Part shown: positions 55,022 through 64,000 of the stretch, in pieces
Layout of the letters: each line of letters begins with the position of its first letter
Numbering within the stretch: the first letter of the stretch is position 1
Source of the DNA: Eurosta solidaginis
Lineage: Eukaryota > Arthropoda > Insecta > Diptera > Tephritidae
DNA: 64,000 bases
Reading direction: 5' to 3'
Assembly: GCF_040869045.1 (NCBI RefSeq)
Contig: NC_090319.1
Span: forward strand, 380,943,601-381,007,600
Notes under the pieces: model-generated
What the model was told of the DNA's origin: nothing
Databases searched by the model: none
The model's input: only the letters and a program-made list of their open reading frames with translations
Program-made: the position numbers and the translations under genes

Positions 55022-55460
55022 AAACCAAATCGCACTGTTGTTGTTGTTGTAACAATGCTTCGTCCCATCCAATAGGTGCGATCGATTAAAAGTTGTCATC
55101 AATATCCTCTAACGGGAGCCAAAGGAAACTTTCTGTTTCAACAGGGGTGGACCATAATGAAAGGGGTGTTAGAGGCGTTGGTTCCACACTACAATTAAAG
55201 AGATGGTTGGTGTCATGTGGGGACACATTACAAGCGGGGCATACATTTTGTATGTCGGGGTTGATTCTGGATAGGTAATAGTTTAACCTGCTACAGTATC
55301 CAGATAGAAGTTGAGCTAGAGTGACTCGCATTTCCCTAGGGAGAGTGCGTTCCTCGTCTGCTTGTTTTGGGTATTGTTCTTTGAGTACAGGATTCACCGG
55401 GTAATTCCTAGCATAGAGGTCCGACGCAAGTTTGTGGGGTTCACTGAGGACCTGCTTGTG
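55022..55460 (-). pseudogene. 3' end of a non-LTR retrotransposon with CAAC tail
   Basis: The minus-strand frame at 55086-55397 carries the C-terminal part of a LINE ORF2: EMRVTLAQLLSGYCSRLNYY followed by a Cys/His cluster (CPACNVSPHDTNHLFNC) and a conserved tail TPLSLWS. This is the region after RNase H in I-superfamily LINEs. The 3' end is a (CAA)n run, seen as GTTGTTGTTGTTG at 55026-55040. The copy is 5'-truncated, since no reverse transcriptase is present. It differs from the LOA-type element in protein and tail. Confidence 0.75.
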
Positions 55461-55546
55461 TTTTTTAGCTTCATACGGCTGTGTTATCAGGTGCCGCTAA
55501 CTCTGTCTGCTATTCTTTTCTGCGTATTTGCGTGACGAATTCACTT

Positions 55547-55893
55547 AAATAAATAAATGTAAGATGGGATACCCTCCGAAGAGATTTTAGGCCGAGCTTC
55601 TTTTCCAACTAGCGTCGTGCTCCGTTTAGTTTTTCCTACAAATTGGCGGGACGGGACCTACTTGTTTAATGCCGACTCCGAACGGCATCTGCAAAGCAGA
55701 TAAGTTTTCACTGAGAAGCTTTCCATGGCAGAAATACAGTCGGAGTGCTTGCAAGACACTGCCGAGGGGCGACCCCGCTGAGAAAAATTTTCATCTAATT
55801 GAAAAAACTTGTTTCTAAAACTTTTTAAGGTTGCTTTGCACGGATTTTCGGTGTGGTACACGAAGCACGCTGCCATCACACCACGGCGGCCGC
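55547..55893 (-). mobile_element. tRNA-derived SINE copy 3, with 12-bp target duplication
   Basis: Same family as 6648-7004. It is flanked by ACGAATTCACTT (55535-55546) and ACGAAATCACTT (55894-55905), 11 of 12 matching. The B-box region is damaged: about 20 bases around the usual GGTTCAAACCC are deleted near 55840, so RNA polymerase III transcription is unlikely. Confidence 0.85.
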
Positions 55894-55905
55894 ACGAAAT
55901 CACTT

Positions 55906-56908
55906 GCAAACTTAAAATCAGTGATCACCAAAATACAAACATTAATTGTGCTGTTAAGAGCACTGTCATCGTATTGGTGGTGTCTTAGTTGTTGATTGAG
56001 AAGCAATGAGGCAAGACATATGCACGCATATTTAGTTACACGTAAAATATATTTCGTAAATAATAAAAAATAGTATGCTATTGCATGAGTCTACCGAATA
56101 ATTATTTCATGGTGGAACCGTAGCTGATTTCCGGCAGTCACCTGTTCGCGTTCCGCCATGAACTATTTCACTAACTGACGTCCTCTGCTTTAAACCAATA
56201 ATAAGTGCGAGATAGAGAACAACGTCATTGAAGGATAGAGGTAAACGTTAACATAATCAACGCGGTGAGAGAGGAACATCACAGCAATGCGATTATCTGA
56301 TTTCAACGCTATATAAAAGCGCATTTTATAGTTTTTTCGAGTTGAATCCCAAAAGAGACGGCAACCATATCGATCGATTTAGACGAGTAAGACCTGAAAT
56401 CAAATACTTTGCTGGCGCAAATTATTGGCAGTTTATAGATTTGTGTTCTCGGTAAGGTGGCGATTGATGCTGTCACGATTGGCAGTATGTATGTACTACA
56501 CATATAAATATTTATACACATCTATATACTTTTACCACCTCTTTGTATAATCAAATAATAATTATGGGAAAGTGTAATGAACTCTAGCGTAATGGGCTCT
56601 TGGCACACACCTAGCATAATGTACATTATAAAACGTTAGCCTATTTATATAACGATTTCTAGAATCATTAAGTCAAAGGAAGTGACCTGAATCTTGCGTC
56701 ATAATATTGAAATTGCATAATTGTGAGAAACATTTGTTTAGTGTTCATTCGAAGAAAGTTGAATTAAATTTAATTTATGCATTAATTATTTTCAGCTTAG
56801 TTCAATGAATAAAAACAAAAAAGTTGAAAATATTTTATTTAGAAAGGCTAGATAAAATATTTTTGGCTGCCAAATTTATCTCAAATACATCTGAAGAGTA
56901 ACTTTTTT
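55906..56908. other. Unassigned AT-rich DNA
   Basis: No gene, RNA or recognised repeat. The frame at 56309-56521 on the minus strand has no family similarity. Confidence 0.45.
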
Positions 56909-58872
56909 ATACTCAGTTGAGCAGAGCTCACAGAGTATATTAACTTTGATTGGATAACGGTTGGTTGTACAGGTATAAAGGAATCGAGATAGATATAGAC
57001 TTCCATATATCAAAATCATCAGTATCGAAAAAAAATTTGATTGAGCCATGTCCGCCCGTCCGTCCGTCCGTCTGTCAGTTAACACGATAACTTGAGTAAA
57101 TTTTGAGGATTCTTGATGAAATTTGGTATGTAGGTTCCTGGGCACTCATCTCAGATTGCTGTTTAAAATGAACGATATCGGACTATAACCACGCCCACTT
57201 TTTCGATATCGAAAATTTCGAAAAACCGAAAAAATGCGATAATTCATTGCCAAAGACGGATAAAGCGATGCAACTTGGTGGATAGGTTGACCTTATGACG
57301 CAGAATAGAAAATTAGTAAGATTTTGGACAACGGGTGTGGCACCGCCCACTTTTAAAAGAAGGTAATTTAAAAGTGTTGCAAGCTGTCATTTGGCAGTCG
57401 TTGAAGATATCATGATGAAATTTGGCAGGAACGTTACTACTATTACCATATATGTGCTAAATAAAAATTAGCAAAATCGGATGAAGAACACGCCAACATT
57501 TAAAAAAAATTTTTTTTAAGTAAAATTTTAGCAAAAAATTTAATATCTTTACTGTATATAAGTAAATTAAGTCAAAATTCAACTCCAGTAATGAAATGAT
57601 GCAACAAAATACGAAAATAAAAGAAAATTTCAAAATGGGCGTGGCTCCGCCCATTTTCATTTAGTTTGTCTAGAATACTTTTAATGCCATAAGTCGAACA
57701 AAAATTTACCAATCCTTCTTAAATTTGGTAGGGGAATAGATTCTATGACGGTAACTGTTTTCTGTGAAAATGGTCGAAATCGGTTGAAACCACGTCAAGT
57801 TTTTATACACAGTCCACCGTCTGTCATTCTGCTCGGCAGTTAACACGATAACTTGAGCAAAAACCGATATATCTTTACTAAATTTAGTCCACGTACTTAT
57901 CTGAACTCGCTTTATCTTGGTATAAAAAAGGGCCGAAATCCGACTATAACCACGCCCACTTTTTCGATATCGAAAATTACGAAAAATGAAAAAAATGCCA
58001 TAGTTCTACCAATACCAATACGAAAAAAGGGATGAAACATGGTAATTTGATTGGTTTATTGACGCAAAATATAACTTTAGAAAAAACTTTCTAAAATGGG
58101 TGTGACACCACCATATTAAGTAGAAGAAAATGAAAAAGTTCTACAGGGCGAAATCAACAGCCTTTGGAATCTTGACAGGAACACTGTTCGTGGTATTGCA
58201 TATATAAATAAATTAGCAGTACCCGACATATGATTTTCTGGATCACCCTGGTCCACATTTTGGTCGATATCTCGAAAACGCCTTCACATAAACATCTAAG
58301 GGCCACTTGCTTTTAAAATCTTCATTAATACCTTTAATTTGATACCCATATCGCACAAACACATTCTAGAGTCACCCCGTTCCACCTTTATGGCGATATC
58401 TCGAAAAGGCGTCCAGCTGTAGACCCAAGGCCCACTCTCTCTTAAAATACTCATTAACACCTTTCATTTGATGCCCATATCGTACAAACACATTCTAGAG
58501 ACACCCCTGTTCCACCTTTATGGCGATATCTCGAAAAGGCGTTCACCTATAGAACTGAGGCCCATTCCCTTTTAAAATACTCATTAACACCTTTCATTTG
58601 ATACCGATATCGTACAAGCACGTTCTAGAGTCACCCCTGGTCCACCTTTATGGCGATATCCCTAAATGGCATCCATCCATAGAACTACGGCCTACTCTCT
58701 TTTAAAATACTCTTTAATACCTTCCATTTGATACACATGTCCTACAACCACATTCCAGGGCTACCATAGGTTCATTTTCCTACATGGTGATTTTCCCTTA
58801 TTTTGTCTCCATAGCTCTCAACTGAGTATGTAATGTTCGGTTACACCCGAACTTAGCCTTCCTTACTTGTTA
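56909..58872 (-). repeat. Mini-me-like element F, long subfamily
   Basis: Left end ATACTCAGTTGAGCAGAGCT. A (GTCC)n run lies near 57055-57074. The hairpin complement TTCGGTTACACCCGAA is near 58836. The plan is the same as element B in inverted orientation, including the CCAAAGG-CTGTTGATTTCG segment near 58147-58165 that element D lacks. Confidence 0.82.
58252..58770 (-). repeat. 130-bp tandem repeat, four units (element F)
   Basis: Unit boundaries at 58252, 58381, 58511, 58641 and 58771 (129, 130, 130, 130 bp). The sequences are the complement of the units at 4471-5120. Confidence 0.9.
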
Positions 58873-59297
58873 TCACTGATATTAGAGAAGAATTACAAAC
58901 TTGCATGTGTCTGAATTTCACTGCTTCACAACTATGTATATAATTTGATATGTGTTTTTAATAGATAAATGTGTGGAATATTTTTCGTCGCGTTCAGCAG
59001 AACTTGATCAGTGGCATTGGATTTATAGCACTGCATTATTAGCAATTTTTCCACTGTTCACCATACATACATTTACCTTAACTCGAGTATGAATGCACGT
59101 GTGCTCGAGTTCAATGGTCAGCACCCGAAAAACTAACTGATGGAAAAGTGTAACTTAGAAACATATGCAGTAACCATCGCCAGGTGAAAACTTTTACGCT
59201 TCTGAAAGACAGGGCGCTGCCTTTAGGGCCACGAGGGAATACAGGTGTTCACTTAGAAGAAATGAATGTGAGGCCGATCGGAGTGATGGTGAATAAT

Positions 59298-59309
59298 ACT
59301 GAAAAGTGA
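59298..59309 (+). repeat. 12-bp target-site duplication of CAAC-tailed retroposon (left)
   Basis: ACTGAAAAGTGA, repeated exactly at 59728-59739. Confidence 0.85.
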
Positions 59310-59727
59310 GACCCCAGCGGGTTAGGGGGTCAGAATATACCCGCGGTGGGTAAGCCTGTGGTAAGAGGCGACTAAAATACCAGATTCAAGTGGCTGTGTA
59401 GCGCAATCCTTTCAGGTTGCGAGCGCAATATATAGCTTCTCCAAACCCAATTGTCAACCTCACCTATCCGCGGCGAATCCTGTTTCACTAACAGACGAGG
59501 CTCTGGCGACCCCAAGCTCCTCATGGAACTTGGGGGTGGGGAGGGAGGGATGGCCTGAAGGTTTAATTTGGCCATATAAATCGTTCCCGAGATGATCAGG
59601 CTAGCACCTTAATGGTGCTGTGTTACCGGAGCGTACCGGATCTGTATCCGGCAAAGGACCATCACATTGATAACACTCCCCAAAGCCTTCGGGGAGAAAC
59701 CTTATCGCTACAAGAACAACAACAACA
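59310..59727 (+). mobile_element. CAAC-tailed short retroposon (SINE-like)
   Basis: A 418-bp insertion beginning GACCCCAGCGGGTTAGGGGG, with ATACCCGCGGTGGGTAAGCC, and ending in ACAAGAACAACAACAACA. A perfect 12-bp duplication flanks it. It has no credible protein. Its tail resembles the (CAA)n end of the LINE fragment at 55022-55460, which may have been its source of enzyme. Clear tRNA boxes are not seen, so its origin (tRNA, 5S or LINE end) is open. A degenerate relative lies at 30536-30690. Confidence 0.8.
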
Positions 59728-59739
59728 ACTGAAAAGTGA
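59728..59739 (+). repeat. 12-bp target-site duplication of CAAC-tailed retroposon (right)
   Basis: ACTGAAAAGTGA, identical to 59298-59309. Confidence 0.85.
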
Positions 59740-59999
59740 CTGCATGACGATCCATGACTCTGGAATATACTTTCCGCCAACCGGCTTTAACAAAGTGGAA
59801 AAAATCTTGGATGGGTAAAAAATAACAAATAGCCAAGAGTTCCCCTTAAAGCTTCTTCGACTTTTAAAAAGCATGTCAAGCACCACCATAATATTAGTGA
59901 AGATAGCAAAGTCATCAAAAAAACAAAGTAAAAAAAAAAATACATAGAAACTACTTAGTATATACGGTACGTGATTGCTGGAATAAGAGCAGGTCAACC

Positions 60000-60825
60000 G
60001 AGACGACTCTCCATTCGATTGTAAAACAAATAGAGGGGTTTTAGGGCAAAATGAACTTTCCCTTCAGGCTCCGTGACATAGGTTTTCTCATCTAGAGCAT
60101 GCCAGCATCCTTACTAACCTTTACTTCATGCCAGACAAGACAGACTAGTGTGTGCAAAAAAGCTTCAGGACAATAATCCCTTGAGAGAAGAAAAGGTATT
60201 AATATGGGACATGGACTGGTTAACTGGTTCACGTAAGAGGTCGAAGTTGGACAAGAAGTTTGGAGGAGAGGTTTTCTGTCAGGAACTCGACGTAATACGC
60301 CGAATCTCTGCAGCATCTTCCAAGCGGTGGTTGCCGGAATTATGTTACTACGGTTATTAAAGCCCCAAGTTTAACTGTGCTGCGATCGAAGGTGGTAAAG
60401 GAATGCTTGACCTTGCTTGGGGTTGCGTCTGCTCCTCTATAGATGGGTTTCGAGTCAGCTAAAATTACCGGCCTGCTAAAATTATTGGGTTAAGCAAGGC
60501 TCATATATCAATGGTGATTTGGGTTTTGACGGGCCACTGTCCAATGGGAGTCCATGCGGTACATTTTAAGATATTGGAAAACCTCTCCTGCTGCAGCTGC
60601 ATGATAAGGGTGACGAGGTGAAATCATAGATAAACTTCATGCTTATCTATCCAGCTCTTTCCAGAACTAGACGAAAGTATTTCGCTTACGACTCTTATTC
60701 GAAACTACATCGTTGCCACGCAACAGTTCTCTAAATAGCTATATACCTCACCGTTATTTTATGTGGTATCACACTTGATCTTAATCTTGTCCAAGTGAAT
60801 ATCTCCTAACCTAGTATAATACTTA
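60000..60825 (+). pseudogene. Decayed, internally deleted LOA-type LINE
   Basis: 60003-60040 matches the reverse transcriptase segment near 39163-39200 of the LOA-type element (CTCTCCATTCGATTGTAAA). From about 60060 similarity jumps to the region near 40090 onward and follows it to the 3' UTR: AAGTTGGACAAGAAGTTTGG near 60244, the C-terminal CCTGCTGCAGCTGCATG near 60588, and TGTCCAAGTGAATATC near 60788. About 0.9 kb (including YADD) and several other blocks are deleted, and many stops occur. It is an older, dead relative. Confidence 0.75.
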
Positions 60826-62261
60826 ATGATATTATTAATCTGTGACATTAATTATTTCTCCAATTTAGGTTCCTCTTTTCCCACACTATCGTAGTGACAA
60901 CCACTAAAAGTGACGGAAAAACAAAACTTCGAACAAAAATTTCTCCTATAACTATAAATGATAAAAGAGTGAGAATTAATTTGCTTATCACTACATTGCC
61001 ATTCCGTTGCGCATGCGTGCACTGCGCATTAACAGCAAACCACACGAAAGTAAATACACATGTGAACCTGTTAACTGTGGTTAGCCGTGGGCACTCGTTT
61101 TTTATTAAAACAAATGGTCGTACATCAGCTGCATGATTAAACCAATTTACAAACGTGTTGCAACGCCTGCATGCAGCAGCCTAAATGCATTTGCTGCAAC
61201 GAGTGTAAATAATGACCGTGAAATTGAGAGTATCGCAAGGGGAATTTACACAATCAAAACCAGATAGAATAATAAAACAGGCATAGGTGTGCAACACTTG
61301 CATGAAAGCAAAAGAAATTGAAAGAAATTAAGCGACGAGTAATTTCAAAATTACCGCCCAGCTTTCAGCGCAACTCTCCTGATTATGCTTAGTTGTAGTT
61401 GTACCTACTCGTATGTGCATTTGTAAAAAGGCAAGCGATTCAAATTACCAGGGCATGGTACAATGATAAACAAAATTTGAACGCAGACAATACGGAGAAG
61501 AATTGCGAAACAACAAGAATGTCATTAAAAAGGCGCATTAATCATTTTGGGTGTGGCGCAGAAAATAAAAGAATGATTGCGAAGAAGTAGAAAAGCAGCA
61601 ATGGTGCGAGCGCCGAAATGAGGAGTTATATACTAAGAAAAAAGAACTCTTGACACTACCTACTCTGGTACGATTTGACCGCCGTGCACTGGGAAATGTA
61701 GCAAAATATTTGTTTAAAAATTATGTTTCTGGAGCAGTAAGTAAAAAAAAAATTTCCGATTTTATAAAAACCTTATAAATTTAAACGAGCGATTCCCGAA
61801 TATTTGTATTTTATATATTTGCATATTTAAATTTTCACTACCATATCGAAAATGGGTTGCCACTTGTTTGAAATTAAAAAAAAAAAAATTTGTTTGATGT
61901 ATGACAATATAGAGGTATTTCACTTCTCATTTTAGCAAACAATTTTATAGATGACAAGGGTTGCCATAGAACCTCATTTTTATTTATACATACAGTTGCA
62001 GCTATCTTCAAAACGGGTTTACCTAAATCAATTAAAATTTTTTTCACATTCTTACCTCATTAACTTAGATATTGATTCGTATACTGTTTCAACGAGGGCA
62101 TTCTACAACGTATTTAAAAAGAAAATATATTTCTATAAACGGTTGCCACCTAATTATAAATATTTTCGCGCATAGCCGCACCTATCTCGAAAACGGGCGT
62201 AACACATTTCGATAATATGTTATTTGTAGATAGCACACTATATTTAAGCTCTCCTAATTAG
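60826..62261. other. Unassigned DNA with recurring GTTGCCA phrases
   Basis: GGGTTGCCA or GTTGCCACC phrases recur near 61856, 61960 and 62141, and again after the SINE near 62669. Phrases like ATCTCGAAAACGGG lie between. This suggests an old repeat into which the SINE inserted. No gene. Confidence 0.4.
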
Positions 62262-62632
62262 AAAAAAAAAAAAAATAAATGTAAGGCGCGATAACCTCCG
62301 AAGAGATCTAAGGCCGAGCTTCTCTTCCAATTTGCGTCGTGCTCCTCTTGATTTTCCCTACAAATTGGCCGGACGGGACCTACATGATTTTATGCCGACT
62401 CCGAACGGCATCTGCAAGGCAGATTAGTTTTCACTGAGAGCTTTTCATGGCAGAAATACACCCGGAGCGCTTGCCAAACACTGCCGAGGGGCGACCCCGC
62501 TTAGAAAAATTTTCTTCTAATTGAAAAACCGTATTTCTAAAATTTTTGATGTTGCTTTGCCCGGGGTTTGAACCCAGGGCATCCGGTGTGGTAGGCGGAG
62601 CACGCTACCATCACACCACGGTGGCCGCCGTG
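62262..62632 (-). mobile_element. tRNA-derived SINE copy 4
   Basis: The best-preserved copy. Read on the minus strand: GGCGGCCACCGTGGTGTGAT, A-box-like GGTAGCGTGCTCCG, B-box-like GGTTCAAACCCC (complement near 62563), body, and a CGCGCCTTACATTTATTT tail ending in a poly-T/A run at 62262-62275. A TAATTAG phrase occurs on both sides (about 62255 and 62637), a possible short target duplication. Confidence 0.85.
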
Positions 62633-63660
62633 GTATAATTAGGTATATTTATTTTTGACGTTTTAAATGTTGCCACCTGTTTGTTATTTGGAGGTTTTTT
62701 CAAATTCAATTGAAATATGCAAATATGAATACAAAACGAATCTTCGTTTCTGACAATATTATTGGGCAGGGCTGCCACCAAACTAAAAACATATTTGCAT
62801 AATTATAGGTCCTGAGCCAAAGTTGTCACGCCAAAGCAAGATTGGTCAATCATACGCTTTATATAGCTTTGGAAATGTGGGTCACGACACGCCGCTAAAA
62901 GGAGAGAGTTAGGCAGTAAGCTTTCGAAACCATTTAAAAACAATATCCTATATTTGGCAAAGAGATCCTACATATAAGATAGAAGGGGCGCGATAGTGCC
63001 ATGAGCAGGAGGAAGAGGAAAAATTGCAAATTAGATGAACGGAGCGTGGAAAGGATAGGAAGGGATGTAGAATATTTTTTTTGCATATGGGGAAGTTTTT
63101 GGACATAATAGGCATGGACTCTCACTTTGACTATAACCGACGCTATATCGTGTTCAGCAATGTACTTAGGCTGCTACTTTAGTTTCATAAATGTTCGCAA
63201 GTCTCTTTAATGAGTTGGAATCCCACATATTTTCTATCTTCTATGATGAACCCTTTCTTGCAAATTCTTTCATACAAATATAATCGAACAGTTTCATTGA
63301 CCTTGTTCTAGATTCGATTTGAAAGGGATAAATTTTCATTTCATTCCAGCAGCCTTGAAGTGGATTAAAAGTTACCAAAAAAATGTAATACTGACCAACA
63401 AAAAATCTCTCGATTTTGCATAACTGCAAAGGAGGAGAGTGAGAATGCATAAGAGGAAGTTAATGCAAGCAGCAAAAGAAGTGTTTATAAGCAGAAATAC
63501 TAATTTTTGAGAGCTAGGCGGTTGGGCGGAGGGTAGAACGGAACGAAAGATTGTGGTAAACAGTTCATGTTTTGCACGCTGAGGGACGCTGTTACCCTAT
63601 TTATAAATATACATTTTTTGAAACCAGTTGAAAGCAAAATATTTAAGGAATAGCGGCAAG
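62633..63660. other. Unassigned DNA
   Basis: AT-rich with a further CTGCCACCAAAC phrase near 62772. No supported gene. Confidence 0.45.
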
Positions 63661-64000
63661 GTTAGGTTAGGTTAGGCTAAGTGGGCGCGCGTGGGTATTA
63701 CCCACACTTCCACTCGGAGATATATTTGTCCATTGTGAGTGCCGTTAGTAAGTGTAGGGTGGCGGTACATTCGTTTGACCCCATTACCTCCTAGGGGTCC
63801 TCAACGAACCACTTGCGTTCCCTAGTGAACCCGAGAACAAGCGAGACGTCCACCTTCCCAACCTCTGCGAGGTTGTCTAAGATCCGTGAGCCCAGAAATC
63901 TGAGCCTTCTTTGAATCGCCGGATATCGGCAGAGAAAGTGGTAGATCGACTACTCCTCCTCCTCACCCTGAGAGCTTCTGCAGAGGGAGCTTGTTGGTAT
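63661..64000 (-). pseudogene. 3' end of a non-LTR retrotransposon with (TAACC)n tail, cut by the window end
   Basis: On the minus strand the coding part (about 64000-63793) reads IQRRLRFLGSRILDNLAEV, then VSLVLGFTRERKWFVEDP and a stop. This is the C-terminal tail of an RNase H-bearing LINE ORF2. A stop also lies inside the acidic stretch near 63950. The 3' UTR ends GCCTAACCTAACCTAACC (complement at 63661-63679). The rest of the element lies beyond the window. Confidence 0.72.

Noticed and set aside
63661..63680. Telomeric TTAGG repeat
   Set aside because: Short, at the end of a LINE ORF2 remnant, and flies do not use TTAGG telomeres; it is an element tail.

Overview
This is an insect nuclear DNA window, AT-rich and dominated by transposable elements. 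It holds one recognisable host gene: the 3' half of a DLC1-type Rho GTPase-activating protein on the minus strand at about 47.9-51.1 kb. It matches Drosophila crossveinless-c / RhoGAP88C and has short introns of 59-78 bp. The intron sizes, the repeats resembling dipteran mini-me elements, and the LOA/Jockey, hAT and Ty3/gypsy content point to a higher fly. A tephritid fruit fly is my best guess, but this is inference and no search was run.

Layout. 0.3-7 kb: AT-rich DNA, an unnamed dispersed repeat, mini-me-like elements A and B, a relic of a LOA-type ORF1, and a tRNA-derived SINE with a 15-bp target-site duplication. 7-21 kb: mostly unassigned DNA with a second SINE, a non-autonomous hAT element with an 8-bp duplication, a fold-back hairpin, two decayed LINE reverse transcriptases, a second (inverted) copy of the unnamed repeat, and a degenerate short-period array. 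21.3-29.4 kb: two divergently oriented, internally deleted LTR retrotransposons of one family. Each has its own 4-bp target duplication. Both keep gag, protease and the integrase tail, and both lack reverse transcriptase, RNase H and the integrase core. 29.4-35.4 kb: AT-rich cryptic repeats carrying a decayed PIF/Harbinger element. 35.4-41.2 kb: an apparently full-length LOA-type LINE with an uninterrupted 1,200-residue ORF2, a broken ORF1, a (TAACC)n tail and a 12-bp target duplication. 41.4-47.4 kb: mini-me-like elements C and D flanking a decayed Jockey-superfamily LINE. 47.9-51.1 kb: the RhoGAP gene. 52-64 kb: mini-me-like elements E and F, two more SINE copies, a second short retroposon with a CAAC tail, and several LINE 3' fragments.

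How the parts relate. The RhoGAP gene encodes the end of a SAM domain, a polybasic and Ser/Pro-rich linker, the RhoGAP domain with its arginine finger, and most of a START domain. Upstream exons and the last START exon are not found. The LINEs could supply retrotransposition machinery for the SINEs. The shared CAAC tails at 55.0 and 59.7 kb suggest one such pairing. The LTR pair must depend on an autonomous relative elsewhere. The most unusual signals are: (1) the LTR family, whose Gag begins with a SAP-like DNA-binding motif and which has one shared pol deletion joining protease to the integrase tail; and (2) the long mini-me-like elements, which carry an exact 130-bp tandem unit in 5, 3 and 4 copies.
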